Assembly: GCA_026196105.1 (NCBI GenBank)
Contig: JAPHRK010000045.1
Coordinates: forward strand, 1 to 55,321
Length of the DNA: 55,321 nucleotides
Origin: Rhodospirillales bacterium
Lineage (GTDB): Bacteria > Pseudomonadota > Alphaproteobacteria > Rhodospirillales > JAPHRK01
Direction of reading: 5' to 3'
The translations under genes were made by a program, and so were the position numbers. The notes under the pieces were generated by a model, which worked only from the letters and a program-made list of their open reading frames with translations, was not told where the DNA came from and did not search any database. Shown here piece by piece: positions 9,034-17,717 of the stretch. The first letter of the stretch is position 1. Each line of letters starts with the position of its first letter.

Positions 9034-9636
9034 TCATAGCAAGTTTATGCCTTCAACCCGCCAGACATCTTGTTTGAAATATGTCAAAGTGGAGAGGGAG
9101 AGGTTGTCGATCACAATATTGACCGCTTTGTCGGAAGCAATCCCCAAAGCATGAGCGAGAATTGCGCGTACCGTTCCACCGTGAATGGAAAATACAATGT
9201 CTTTCCCATTGTAGTCATCAAGTAACTTGGAAACGACAGGGTCAACACGGGCTCTTAAATCTTCAAAGCTTTCCCCGTCTGGCGGACAAATGGCTGACGG
9301 GCGTCGCCAAAATTCTTGGACGGTATGCTCACTTTTCTCTGTAATTTCATCCCAGGTCAGGCCTTGCCAGGAACCAAAATGTTGCTCAGCGAGGTCAGGT
9401 TCAACGATTAGAGACGGTAAGGCGAAGTCGCCCGTTTCTGAAACAGCTTTAGCGGTTTGGACCGTTCTTTGGAGGTTGCTGACAACCCAAACGGCTTCTT
9501 TAGGCAATCGTTCTGCCAGAAAAGCGAGTTTCTTTTTGTCGGAGGTATCACAAGGCAAGTCTTCCTGACCATAGAGCTTGCCATTGCTGACAGTCACAAC
9601 GGCATGGCGGACTAGGTAGAGAGATGTCTGTTTCAT
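9034..9636 (-). CDS. cobC: Histidine phosphatase family protein, probable alpha-ribazole phosphatase
   Basis: Phosphoglycerate-mutase-like histidine phosphatase with the N-terminal catalytic motif LVRHA (the RHG variant, here RHA), the central HFGSWQGLTWDEI and the second catalytic histidine in SIHGGTVRAI. In this cluster the expected substrate is alpha-ribazole-5'-phosphate or adenosylcobalamin-5'-phosphate, the last dephosphorylation of B12 synthesis. The start is set at the ATG at 9636 because it overlaps the cobS stop as ATGA, giving 200 aa. A GGTVRA motif near the C-terminus matches CobC. The assignment to ribazole phosphate comes from context; the family is broad. Confidence 0.88.
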   Translation of the reverse strand: MKQTSLYLVRHAVVTVSNGKLYGQEDLPCDTSDKKKLAFLAERLPKEAVWVVSNLQRTVQTAKAVSETGDFALPSLIVEPDLAEQHFGSWQGLTWDEITEKSEHTVQEFWRRPSAICPPDGESFEDLRARVDPVVSKLLDDYNGKDIVFSIHGGTVRAILAHALGIASDKAVNIVIDNLSLSTLTYFKQDVWRVEGINLL

Positions 9637-10421
9637 AGGGTCATAACCACGGCAAGAAGAATGCAAATTTCAGAAACCTGTTGGACGCTGCCAAGGACAT
9701 CCCCTGTATAGCCACCAATTTGACGAACCGCGATGGCAGCAATAACGATGGCCCCGCAGAAAGCCCCAAATAGAGCAACCATCCCTAATTGGGAACCGAT
9801 GAAAAGGAGGGCTAAAACAACACCAAGACCTCCAGCTATCCAACCTGTTAATTGACTTGGTCGTCCTGCACTAACAGCAAGGCCATCGGTTTTCGCCGGG
9901 TCGAGGTAGGACATAATAATAGGCATCACTGCCCTAGAGAGAGCGCCGGAACCAACCAGAAGACCAAAAACCACCTTGGGGTCGGCAACTTCGCTGATGC
10001 AGATAATGCGCAAACCTACGCCAATAATCAGGGCCAAGACTCCATATGAGCCAATAGCGCTGTCTTTCATAATGCGGAGCTTGTCTTCTTTCTTAACACC
10101 GCCACCGAAACCGTCAGCAAGATCAGCCAAACCATCTTCATGAAGACCCCCAGTGAGGAGAATCAGGGCGGCAATTGCGATAAATGCCGCAATCAAGGGC
10201 GGTAAATTCATTGAGATGGCAGCCCAATAGGCCAGACCGCCCAGACTGCCAATAACCGCACCTGCTATTGGAAAAGCTCTAAAAGCACGGGCTAAATCCC
10301 CGGTCTCCCAATCAATTTTGAGAGGCAGGCGCGTCAAGAAACCAAGGGCCATGCGAAAATCGCTTAGCCACTTTGAAAATTCGCTCCCTGATTGATTAAA
10401 AGAGGGTTCCGTTTCCGCCAT
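9633..10421 (-). CDS. cobS: Adenosylcobinamide-GDP ribazoletransferase (cobalamin synthase)
   Basis: Integral membrane enzyme (CobS, or CobV in Pseudomonas naming) that joins adenosylcobinamide-GDP to alpha-ribazole or its phosphate. The family motif GGLHEDGLADLADGFGGG lies near residues 91-108, with acidic residues that bind Mg. It is followed by about six hydrophobic helices. The length of 262 aa is normal. It is first in the minus-strand cobalamin run and diverges from cobT across a 79-bp gap that must hold both promoters. Confidence 0.95.
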   Translation of the reverse strand: MAETEPSFNQSGSEFSKWLSDFRMALGFLTRLPLKIDWETGDLARAFRAFPIAGAVIGSLGGLAYWAAISMNLPPLIAAFIAIAALILLTGGLHEDGLADLADGFGGGVKKEDKLRIMKDSAIGSYGVLALIIGVGLRIICISEVADPKVVFGLLVGSGALSRAVMPIIMSYLDPAKTDGLAVSAGRPSQLTGWIAGGLGVVLALLFIGSQLGMVALFGAFCGAIVIAAIAVRQIGGYTGDVLGSVQQVSEICILLAVVMTL

Positions 10422-10500
10422 GATCGTTTATGTTCCCGTACCTAACAACAATTGCTTACACCTATAGTTAAACCATCCCTGGGGGGGGAGAAAGCCCAAG
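10422..10500. promoter_or_regulatory. Divergent cobS/cobT intergenic region
   Basis: These 79 bp separate the two divergent cobalamin transcripts. The plus strand has a GGGGGGGAG run about 10 nt before the cobT ATG that can serve as ribosome binding site. The gap is too short to hold a full cobalamin riboswitch for either gene, and I see no B12-box sequence (GCCACTG-like). I cannot place confident -35/-10 boxes. Confidence 0.4.
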
Positions 10501-11517
10501 ATGACCATAAAAACTCTTGATGATGTTCGCGGCCTTCTTAAAGATTTGCCTGGACTCGATGCCAATGCCGCTGCTGCAGCAGCAGAACGTGAACCCCAAT
10601 TGACCAAGCCACAAGGCTCGTTAGGTCGTCTGGAAGAGGTCAGTTCCTGGCTCAGTTCCTGGCAGGGAGCCCATCCGCCGAAACTTGATAATCCACAGGT
10701 TCGGGTTTTTGCAGGTAATCATGGCATCACAGCCCAAGGGGTTTCGGCCTTCCCGGCTGAAGTGACCTTTCAGATGGTGGCCAATTTTGAGCATGGGGGT
10801 GCAGCGATCAATCAGCTTTCAAAAGCTTTTGGTGCCACCTTGAACGTGGTGCCTTTGGAATTAGACAACCCCACTAAAGACTTTTCCCAAGAACCTGCCA
10901 TGAGCGACGGGGAATGCGCGAGCGCAATTTTAGCCGGCATGGATGCTGTTGATGAAAAGGCTGATGTGCTTTGCCTCGGTGAAATGGGAATCGGCAATAC
11001 CACTCCTGCCGCCGCCATTGCCCACGCCCTTTATGGCGAAACGGCTGCTTTTTGGACCGGGCCGGGAACAGGGGTTGAAGGGGCCGCTTTGACCAATAAA
11101 GCGGACGTTATTGAACGTTCTGTTGCTCTTCACAAAGCTGCCATGACCGATGGCCTTGAGGTGTTGCGCTGTGTTGGTGGTCGTGAACTTGCTGCTATTG
11201 CTGGTGCCGTTATTGGTGCTCGAATGAAGCGGGTTCCTGTTTTGCTTGATGGCTATATCTGTTCGGCCTCTGTTGCGCCTCTTATGATGATGAACAGCAC
11301 GTCTCTTGATCATTGCATGGTTGCGCATGTCTCTGCTGAGCCGGGTCATATCAAGTTGCTTGATAAACTAGGCCAAAAAGCTCTGCTTGATTTAGGGATG
11401 CGTCTTGGCGAAGGTTCCGGGGCAGCTTTGGCTCTGGGGTTGATTAAAGGAGCGGTTGCTTGCCATGCTGGTATGGCGACTTTTGCTGAGGCTGGTGTAA
11501 GTGAAAAGGACGAGTAA
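10501..11517 (+). CDS. cobT: Nicotinate-nucleotide--dimethylbenzimidazole phosphoribosyltransferase
   Basis: CobT (CobU in Pseudomonas naming) makes alpha-ribazole-5'-phosphate from nicotinate mononucleotide and 5,6-dimethylbenzimidazole, supplying the lower ligand for CobS. Recognisable segments are LTKPQGSLGRLE (39-50), FAGNHGITAQGVSAFP (about 76-91), GEMGIGNTTPAAAI (about 160-173) and the C-terminal AEAGVSEKD. The length of 338 aa is full. It is transcribed away from cobS and is followed after 19 bp by an ABC permease that may share its transcript. Confidence 0.96.
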   Translation: MTIKTLDDVRGLLKDLPGLDANAAAAAAEREPQLTKPQGSLGRLEEVSSWLSSWQGAHPPKLDNPQVRVFAGNHGITAQGVSAFPAEVTFQMVANFEHGGAAINQLSKAFGATLNVVPLELDNPTKDFSQEPAMSDGECASAILAGMDAVDEKADVLCLGEMGIGNTTPAAAIAHALYGETAAFWTGPGTGVEGAALTNKADVIERSVALHKAAMTDGLEVLRCVGGRELAAIAGAVIGARMKRVPVLLDGYICSASVAPLMMMNSTSLDHCMVAHVSAEPGHIKLLDKLGQKALLDLGMRLGEGSGAALALGLIKGAVACHAGMATFAEAGVSEKDE

Positions 11518-11536
11518 ATAGCTCCGTTGTGAATAA

Positions 11537-14059
11537 ATGATGCTTTTAAACAATCTTATTATGGCGCTACGTATTGCGGCTCGGGATATGCGTGGCGGTG
11601 CGCGGGGACTGTGGTTGTTGGTCGGGGGTGTTTTTATCGGTGCTGCGGCAGTGGCTCTAGTTGGGGCGACCTCACAAAGCCTTATGGATGGGGCCCGAAG
11701 CGGGGGACTGGAATCTGTTGGCGGTGATTTAAGCTTGCGTCTTTATCATCGTCCACCGAGTGAGGCTGAACTTGCCGTCATTGGTCAGGAAGGTGAGGTT
11801 AGTATCACCACCGAGCTTCGCCCAATGGCACGAAGCCTCAAAAGTGACGGGGCACCTTTACTGGTAGAACTTAAAGGTGTTGACCAAAAGTATCCGCTTT
11901 ATGGGGCTGTTGAACTTAAACCTGCCGCCGATCTTTATCAGACGCTTGCTCAGCAAGAAGGAGTTTATGGTGCCGTTGCAGACCAGGCTTTGTTTGAGTC
12001 TTTAGGTCTAAGACCAGGAGATCGCCTGAAAATCGGCAAGGCTCAATATCAATTACGCGGGACTCTTGTTGTCGAACCTGATCGCGCTTTTAGAGCCTTT
12101 ACTCTTGGTCCTCGCCTTATGGTTTTAAGTGAAAGTTTACCCACGACAGGTATCGCGGATGTTGGATCGGATATTTACTATTATACTCGTGTAAAACTAT
12201 CCCCAAAAGCAGATGGAAAGGCTTCGTTAGATCGGATTGATCAAGCCTTCCCCCAATCCGGATGGCGCATGGTTAATGCCCATAATGGGGTACCAGGGGT
12301 AGAGCGAACCTTGGCGATGGCCCATGTCCTGTTGCTCTTTATTGGCTTGGGTGTGATGCTGGTCGGAGGGGCTGGGATTTCTGGAGCGGTACGGGCTCAT
12401 GTGGCTGAGAAGATGCACACGATTGCGATTTTAAAATCCATTGGCTCCCCGCCTGTCGTGGTTACCTTGGCTATTGGTTTAGAAGTTTTGGCGGCGGCTT
12501 CGATTGGAGCACTTCTTGGAGTTGGGCTTGGTGCGTTTGGCCCTGCCCTTGTCGCGTCTGCGTTAGTTGATCAATTACCGTTCTCTTTAGAGGCTACTCC
12601 CAACATCAAGCCCTTAGTGGCGGCAGGTCTGTTTGGTGTTCTTGTTGCCGCTCTATTTGCCTGGTGGCCGTTGATGAGGGTTCAGAACATGGGCTCTCAG
12701 GTGCTGCTGCGCCAGCGAGTTACTCATCAGTCTGGGAAGCTAGATGCCAAAGGTTGGTTTGGCGTGGTTGTTATTTTATCGATACTTGTATTGCTGGTAT
12801 TTTGGGTGTCACCCCTGCCTTTGTTAACGGTAGGCTTCTTAGTTGGAGCATTGGCTTTAGCTGTCTTCTATTACGGATTAGGCATCGGCCTATCTCGCCT
12901 CGCCAAGGTTTTAGCGAAAGGTAAAAGCGCTAATGTTCGACTTGCTCTAAGTAATTTGTACCGGGAAGGGGCACCAACAGGACCCGTGGTCATGGCTTTG
13001 GGGCTGACATTAACCTTGCTCGTAGCCTTGGACGGCATCGGAAATACTGCCAGTCGTCACGTCCAACAAACTTTGCCCAACAGTGCACCAGATTTGGTGG
13101 CCTTTTCGATTAAATCTGAAGTGGCTGAACAGTTAAGAGGGGAGCTTGCTCGTTCTGGGGTCGTTGAGCGCCAACGTATCATGCCGTTTTTCCATGCACG
13201 TGTGCAGGCGATTGGTGGGGTGCCTGTGCGTGACCTTAAAACTCCCGGCTCCTTGAATTGGGTGATCCGAGGGGACCGTGGCGTGTCCTTTGCGGCCCAA
13301 CTTCCTAAAGGGGGTAAGTGGGAAGAAGCCCAATTGAATCAACCTGGGTTTTCAGTGGATGAAGAGGTCGCTAAAAAACTGGGCCTTCGCCTAGGCGATG
13401 AGATCACCTTGAACCTTGGCGGAGAAGCTCGTAGCGGCTTGATTTTGAATTTCCGTCAAGTGGATTGGACTGGGCTGGATTTAGATTTCCCCATCATTGC
13501 AACGCCGGGTACCTTCAAAGGGCTTCCCTATACTTATGCAGCATCTCTGAAAGCCAAACCTGGAGAGGAAGCCAAGCTTGAAGAGTTTATCAAAACTCGG
13601 TTCCCAGATGTGCCTCTTCTTAGAGTCGCAGATTTTTTGGCCTCATTGTCTGTGGCTTTGGAGGCCATTGTCACCGGATTGGAAACAGCTGCCTTGATGT
13701 GTGGTCTAGCGGCTTTGGTCGTGTTGGCAGGAAGTGTGCTTCAAGGCTTAAGAGAACGCACTAATGAAGCCATATTGTTTAAAGTTTTAGGTGCACGCAG
13801 GCATCAGTTATTAGGCCAGTTGTTGGTAGAATTTTTGGGCCTTGGAACTTTGGTCGCCTTAAGTGCTGTGCCTTTAGGCTTAGGCGTTGCTTTTGGCGTG
13901 GCGCAGGCGGCAGGTCTTGGCAGTGTGAGTGTATCTTGGTCAGGTGGTATTATCTTAGCTGGGGCAGCAATATTGGTCACCTTGTTAATCGGTTTGGCCG
14001 CAACCCTGAGCGCTTATACCGCTACCCCCGCCAGGATATTGCGTGACCGTAGCTTTTGA
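11537..14059 (+). CDS. FtsX-like ABC transporter permease (YbbP type)
   Basis: Large membrane protein of the YbbP/LolE-like FtsX permease group. One N-terminal helix (about 25-47) is followed by a periplasmic MacB-like domain and a first FtsX bundle at about 260-380. Two further helices (about 405-450) and a second periplasmic domain come next, and a final FtsX bundle spans about 710-830. At 840 aa it matches YbbP. In relatives it pairs with a YbbA-type ATPase, often beside the esterase TesA. Neither is present here, so the ATPase must be encoded elsewhere. The substrate is unknown; lipid or lipoprotein handling is a guess from relatives. It starts 19 bp after cobT with no strong Shine-Dalgarno and ends 3 bp from a convergent gene. 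Confidence 0.85.
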   Translation: MMLLNNLIMALRIAARDMRGGARGLWLLVGGVFIGAAAVALVGATSQSLMDGARSGGLESVGGDLSLRLYHRPPSEAELAVIGQEGEVSITTELRPMARSLKSDGAPLLVELKGVDQKYPLYGAVELKPAADLYQTLAQQEGVYGAVADQALFESLGLRPGDRLKIGKAQYQLRGTLVVEPDRAFRAFTLGPRLMVLSESLPTTGIADVGSDIYYYTRVKLSPKADGKASLDRIDQAFPQSGWRMVNAHNGVPGVERTLAMAHVLLLFIGLGVMLVGGAGISGAVRAHVAEKMHTIAILKSIGSPPVVVTLAIGLEVLAAASIGALLGVGLGAFGPALVASALVDQLPFSLEATPNIKPLVAAGLFGVLVAALFAWWPLMRVQNMGSQVLLRQRVTHQSGKLDAKGWFGVVVILSILVLLVFWVSPLPLLTVGFLVGALALAVFYYGLGIGLSRLAKVLAKGKSANVRLALSNLYREGAPTGPVVMALGLTLTLLVALDGIGNTASRHVQQTLPNSAPDLVAFSIKSEVAEQLRGELARSGVVERQRIMPFFHARVQAIGGVPVRDLKTPGSLNWVIRGDRGVSFAAQLPKGGKWEEAQLNQPGFSVDEEVAKKLGLRLGDEITLNLGGEARSGLILNFRQVDWTGLDLDFPIIATPGTFKGLPYTYAASLKAKPGEEAKLEEFIKTRFPDVPLLRVADFLASLSVALEAIVTGLETAALMCGLAALVVLAGSVLQGLRERTNEAILFKVLGARRHQLLGQLLVEFLGLGTLVALSAVPLGLGVAFGVAQAAGLGSVSVSWSGGIILAGAAILVTLLIGLAATLSAYTATPARILRDRSF

Positions 14060-14062
14060 GAG

Positions 14063-15817
14063 TTATTGCACAATCTCTAACTCAAAGAAAAATGTCGTGC
14101 CTACATCCTTCTTGGTTTCAAAATCTATTTGACCGCCATGCTTTTCAATAATGGCTTGTGAAATACTTAACCCAAGGCCTGTGCTGTCTTTTTGTCGACT
14201 GTCGCTTTTATCTGCTTGGGCAAATTTCTCAAAAACCTGATCGTGAAATTCTTCAGGAATACCAGGTCCCGTGTCGGCAACTGAAATCCGCGCATGGTTA
14301 TTATTCAGCGTGATAGATACCTCGACATCGCTGTTATCAAATGAGAATTTAGCAGCGTTCGAAAGTAAATTAGCAATAACTTGGGTGAGCCTGTAAGGGT
14401 CACCTGAAACTTTTAAGTTCGTGGGTGGCTGATTGAAAACAAATTTAACTTTATTCTCAATGGCATATCCTTGATTTTCCTCTATCGCCCTTTGAACGAG
14501 ATCGCTGATATCAATTGGTTGAATATCCAGCTTAACTTTTCCCGACATAAATTTCTCAACATCCAAGATATCATTTACTAAAAAAATCAATCGGTCTGTA
14601 TTTTTATTAGCTATATCGACCATGCCCTTCGCCTTATCAGGCAAAGCACCTAAGATACCTTCATTCAATAGGCCCAAGGAGCCCTTGATGGATGTGAGTG
14701 GTGTTCGGAGTTCATGGCTTACGGTTGCTAGAAATTCAGATTTTGATTTGCTAATTCTCTGGGCAACCAATAAAGCGGATTGAAGTTCCTGCGTGCGATC
14801 GTTGACCTGTTGGCGGAGGTTGTCTTCATGGCCTTCAAGGACAGTTGCTTGGCGTAAAATAATTCGTAGGAAGTAACCAAGAAATATGGAAATTATCCCT
14901 GCAAAAATCAGGCTGATGATTGATTGTTTCCACCATTCACTTAAAATATTTTGTTTAAGTTTTGATACGACAACAATTAAGGGGAAGTCCTCAAGTTTTC
15001 TATAGGTAACAAGGCGCTCGGTACCCTCAGTTACAACTTTAGCTTCGTAGGAGCCGTTTGGACTGGCTTTAAGATGTTTAGTGTAGAGGACGCCATGAGA
15101 AAAATCTTTACCAACGATCCCCTCTGCTCTGGGTATACGGAGCATCATGATGCCGTTTGTGTTTGCAATAGCGACCGTTTGGTCTTGGTTGATTTCTGAT
15201 CGTGTGAAAAATTCCATAAAATTTTGAACTTGCAGTATCGTAACCACAAGGCCGTAAAATTTATCCTCAGGCCCCTGTCGTGGATAAACGATTGGTACTG
15301 CCCAGCGGTTAGTTACTTTAGACCTGACTGGGTTGCTAATGTACAACTCGTCTTGTTTTTCAGTTTTCCAATCATCAGCAAAGTATTTAAAATACTGTCG
15401 TTCGCGGAAGTTTAATTTCTTTTTTGGAACGTAAATTTCCCCTGTGTCGGATAAGATTGCGCTTTGATTGAGGGTGCCCTCTTCTGAGAATAAGTTAAGT
15501 GAGAATATTCCTTTTGTGTCTTTAACCCACTCACCTAGGAGTTCGGTGATTTCAGGATCAAGAGGCTTTAAAGGCGGCTTTGTCGAAAAATATTTTGCTG
15601 TATCCTTAAGCCGGCTTTCAATTGAACTGAAGACTAGGCTGGTATAGGCGCTAAGGGCATCAGCAAGTTTTTCATTTTCAATGTGAGCTTGTTTGAGGTT
15701 CTCAATCCTGGAGGAATAAATCAAATAGGCGGATGAAATCCACACTATGGCGATCGCAGAAACGAAGAAAGCGATGACCGATCTTTTTAGGTACCTAAAT
15801 TTTAGAATATGTTCCAC
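14063..15817 (-). CDS. Membrane sensor histidine kinase
   Basis: Transmembrane helix at about 13-34, then a periplasmic sensor of about 260 residues in the PDC/dCache style (RERQYFKYF near 138-146 and the repeated YxLVVT-type strand are typical), then a second helix at about 298-320. The cytoplasmic part has a short coiled coil (330-360), HisKA with the phosphoacceptor H368 in SHELRTPLTS, and a HATPase domain with N box (NLLSNAAKFS), G1 (DTGPGIP) and G2 (GLGLSIS). All catalytic elements are present. No receiver domain or response regulator lies nearby, so it is an orphan kinase and its partner is unknown. PDC domains usually bind small organic molecules such as carboxylates or amino acids. 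Confidence 0.92.
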   Translation of the reverse strand: MEHILKFRYLKRSVIAFFVSAIAIVWISSAYLIYSSRIENLKQAHIENEKLADALSAYTSLVFSSIESRLKDTAKYFSTKPPLKPLDPEITELLGEWVKDTKGIFSLNLFSEEGTLNQSAILSDTGEIYVPKKKLNFRERQYFKYFADDWKTEKQDELYISNPVRSKVTNRWAVPIVYPRQGPEDKFYGLVVTILQVQNFMEFFTRSEINQDQTVAIANTNGIMMLRIPRAEGIVGKDFSHGVLYTKHLKASPNGSYEAKVVTEGTERLVTYRKLEDFPLIVVVSKLKQNILSEWWKQSIISLIFAGIISIFLGYFLRIILRQATVLEGHEDNLRQQVNDRTQELQSALLVAQRISKSKSEFLATVSHELRTPLTSIKGSLGLLNEGILGALPDKAKGMVDIANKNTDRLIFLVNDILDVEKFMSGKVKLDIQPIDISDLVQRAIEENQGYAIENKVKFVFNQPPTNLKVSGDPYRLTQVIANLLSNAAKFSFDNSDVEVSITLNNNHARISVADTGPGIPEEFHDQVFEKFAQADKSDSRQKDSTGLGLSISQAIIEKHGGQIDFETKKDVGTTFFFELEIVQ

Positions 15818-15995
15818 TAGGAATTCAGTTGTTTGTTGTTTTCATATTAGTCACGTTGATTAACTTAAAGCAGAGATGAGCCTTAAATCCAATTATTTTC
15901 ATAATCAAAAATTGATTTGCAGATTGTTGTTCATAATACTTCGCCTTAGGATACCTACTTAATGCTGACTGCCCTTTAATTGGAACAAACATCAA

Positions 15996-17132
15996 ATGTC
16001 TCTTCTTTTTTCTCCTTTTAAGTTGCGTGATATCACATTCAAAAACCGTATTGCTGTTTCACCAATGAGCCAGTACCGGGCAAAAGATGGCTACGCCAAT
16101 AACTGGCACATGGTAAACCTTGGTCGGTTTGCAATGGGTGGAGCGGGTTTGGTCTATGCGGAAGCGACAGCGGTTGAAGTTGATGGGCGAAGAACGCCAG
16201 GAGATTTAGGACTGTGGCAAGATGAGCAAGTTGAGGGTCTAAAACAAGTTACTGATTTTATAAATCAGGAAGGCGCTATTCCTGGTATCCAACTTAGCCA
16301 TGCAGGGCGCAAAGCATCCGAACGCCGCCCCTGGCATGGCGAAACACCCGTCGATGATGAAGATATTTCAATCCGTGATGAAGCCCCTTGGAAAGCAATC
16401 GCTCCTTCTTCAATTCCTTATGCTGATGGCTGGCCTGCACCTGAAGAAATGTCAGATGCAGATATTGAGCGTGTCATTACTTCATTTGGTGAAGCCGCAC
16501 GACGTTCTAAAGAAGCAGGTTTTAAAATGATTGAGGTCTATGCGGCGCATGGTTTCCTTGTACATCAGTTTCTATCTCCTATTGCCAACAAGCGCACAGA
16601 TAAATGGGGTGGTAGTGATGAAAACCGCCGACGTTTTGCAGTGGAAGTTGCGCGTTCTATCCGTGCAAATTGGCCGGAAAAATATCCTTTAGCCTTCCGC
16701 TTGTCAGCTACAGACTGGCTTGATGGCGGTGTTGAAGTAGAAGAAACTGTAGAAACGGCAAAGGCATTGAAGGCGGAAGGCGTTGATATAATTGACTGCT
16801 CAACAGGAGGTATCTCTGGGAAGGAAAGGCCTCGGCGTATGGTTATTGAGCATGGGTTCCAGGTGCCTTTTGCAAAGCAAATTCAAAAAGATGCTGACAT
16901 AGCGACCATAGCTGTTGGTTTTTTGTGGGATGCGAAAAGGTGCGAAGAAGTGATCGCTAATGAAGAGGCAAGTATGATTGCTTTAGCACGAGAACTCCTG
17001 GATGACCCGAACTGGCCACTGCATGCGGCAGCAGAACTTGGGGCTGACGAAAACCATGCCATGTGGCCAATTGAATTCGGTTGGTGGCTGATGAAACGCG
17101 AACGTTTGCTAAATAAGCTGGGTATTAAATAA
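15996..17132 (+). CDS. NADH:flavin oxidoreductase, Old Yellow Enzyme family (YqjM-like)
   Basis: FMN-dependent ene-reductase of the YqjM/thermophilic-like OYE class (short, 378 aa, LSPIANKRTDKWGGSDENR signature at 193-211). Two positions usually diagnostic of YqjM differ. The flavin-tuning Cys of SPMCxY is Ser here (S25 in SPMSQY), and the first His of the substrate pair HxxH is Tyr (Y182 in YAAHG, with H185 kept). The conserved Y27 remains. These changes suggest altered redox potential or substrate preference. Its convergent neighbour is an HxlR regulator only 12 bp away, a common pairing for electrophile-responsive ene-reductases. The start has only a weak GGAA upstream. Confidence 0.92.
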   Translation: MSLLFSPFKLRDITFKNRIAVSPMSQYRAKDGYANNWHMVNLGRFAMGGAGLVYAEATAVEVDGRRTPGDLGLWQDEQVEGLKQVTDFINQEGAIPGIQLSHAGRKASERRPWHGETPVDDEDISIRDEAPWKAIAPSSIPYADGWPAPEEMSDADIERVITSFGEAARRSKEAGFKMIEVYAAHGFLVHQFLSPIANKRTDKWGGSDENRRRFAVEVARSIRANWPEKYPLAFRLSATDWLDGGVEVEETVETAKALKAEGVDIIDCSTGGISGKERPRRMVIEHGFQVPFAKQIQKDADIATIAVGFLWDAKRCEEVIANEEASMIALARELLDDPNWPLHAAAELGADENHAMWPIEFGWWLMKRERLLNKLGIK

Positions 17133-17144
17133 AGCTGCCGTAAC

Positions 17145-17612
17145 TCAGCTTACAGCTATGCCCGGTCCGGGGCGGTTCATGATGTTTCTTGCATCAACCA
17201 ATTGGTTATCACTTTTGCGAACGAGTTGGAGCCGGACGGGTTCACCGCTATCTCGCTCTACTAACTCAACCGGGCGAAGTTGGGGTTCGGTAATGTGTTT
17301 GTCTCCCCATTCCATCAAGGCAATCATAATGTGCTGAAGGTCCCAGCCTTTGGGGGTCAGTTTATATTCAAAACGCTGGCGTTCACCGGGGACCTGATAG
17401 GGATGTTTTTCCATGATGCCTTCTTTCTCCAGTAGGTCCAGGCGCTTTGAAAGCATGGCGCGTGGCGCGCCTAAGTGTTCTTGGAAGTCGTCGAATTTTG
17501 AGACGCCATTGATCGCATCTCTTAAGATTAGCAAAGTCCATTTATCACCGAGTACAGCCATAGCCCCGGCAACCGAACAATTCTCTTTTGTTTCCATCCA
17601 CCAGTTTTGCAT
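17145..17612 (-). CDS. HxlR-family transcriptional regulator
   Basis: MarR-like winged-helix protein of the HxlR type. C12 (ENCSVAGAM) is placed like the redox-sensing Cys of YodB/HypR regulators. The family core AVLGDKWTLLILRD follows, then RAMLSKRLDLLEKEGI (recognition helix and wing) and YKLTPKGWDLQHIMIALMEWG. At 155 aa it has a longer C-terminal tail than the roughly 110-aa minimal regulators. It lies tail to tail with the OYE gene, so control of that ene-reductase in response to quinones or other electrophiles is a reasonable inference. A good AGGAG precedes the ATG. Confidence 0.9.
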   Translation of the reverse strand: MQNWWMETKENCSVAGAMAVLGDKWTLLILRDAINGVSKFDDFQEHLGAPRAMLSKRLDLLEKEGIMEKHPYQVPGERQRFEYKLTPKGWDLQHIMIALMEWGDKHITEPQLRPVELVERDSGEPVRLQLVRKSDNQLVDARNIMNRPGPGIAVS

Positions 17613-17642
17613 CTGATAATCTCCTCTTTGCTATGAAAGGGT

Positions 17643-17654
17643 ACTATACACTAT
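17643..17654. promoter_or_regulatory. Possible HxlR autoregulatory site
   Basis: Thirty bases upstream of the HxlR start, ACTATACACTAT contains a direct repeat of ACTAT inside an AT-rich promoter-like region (GTACTATACACTATTTTAT). YodB-type regulators bind TACTAT-containing sites, so this is a plausible autoregulatory operator. No second copy was seen before the OYE gene. Confidence 0.3.
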
Positions 17655-17717
17655 TTTATCTGAATTCACAATATGAACTTAGATATATTTTGTGCCCAAC
17701 TTGATCGAGGTGGATGG

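Noticed and set aside
10422-10500. Cobalamin riboswitch in the divergent cobS/cobT gap
   Set aside because: The gap is only 79 bp and has no B12-box-like sequence.
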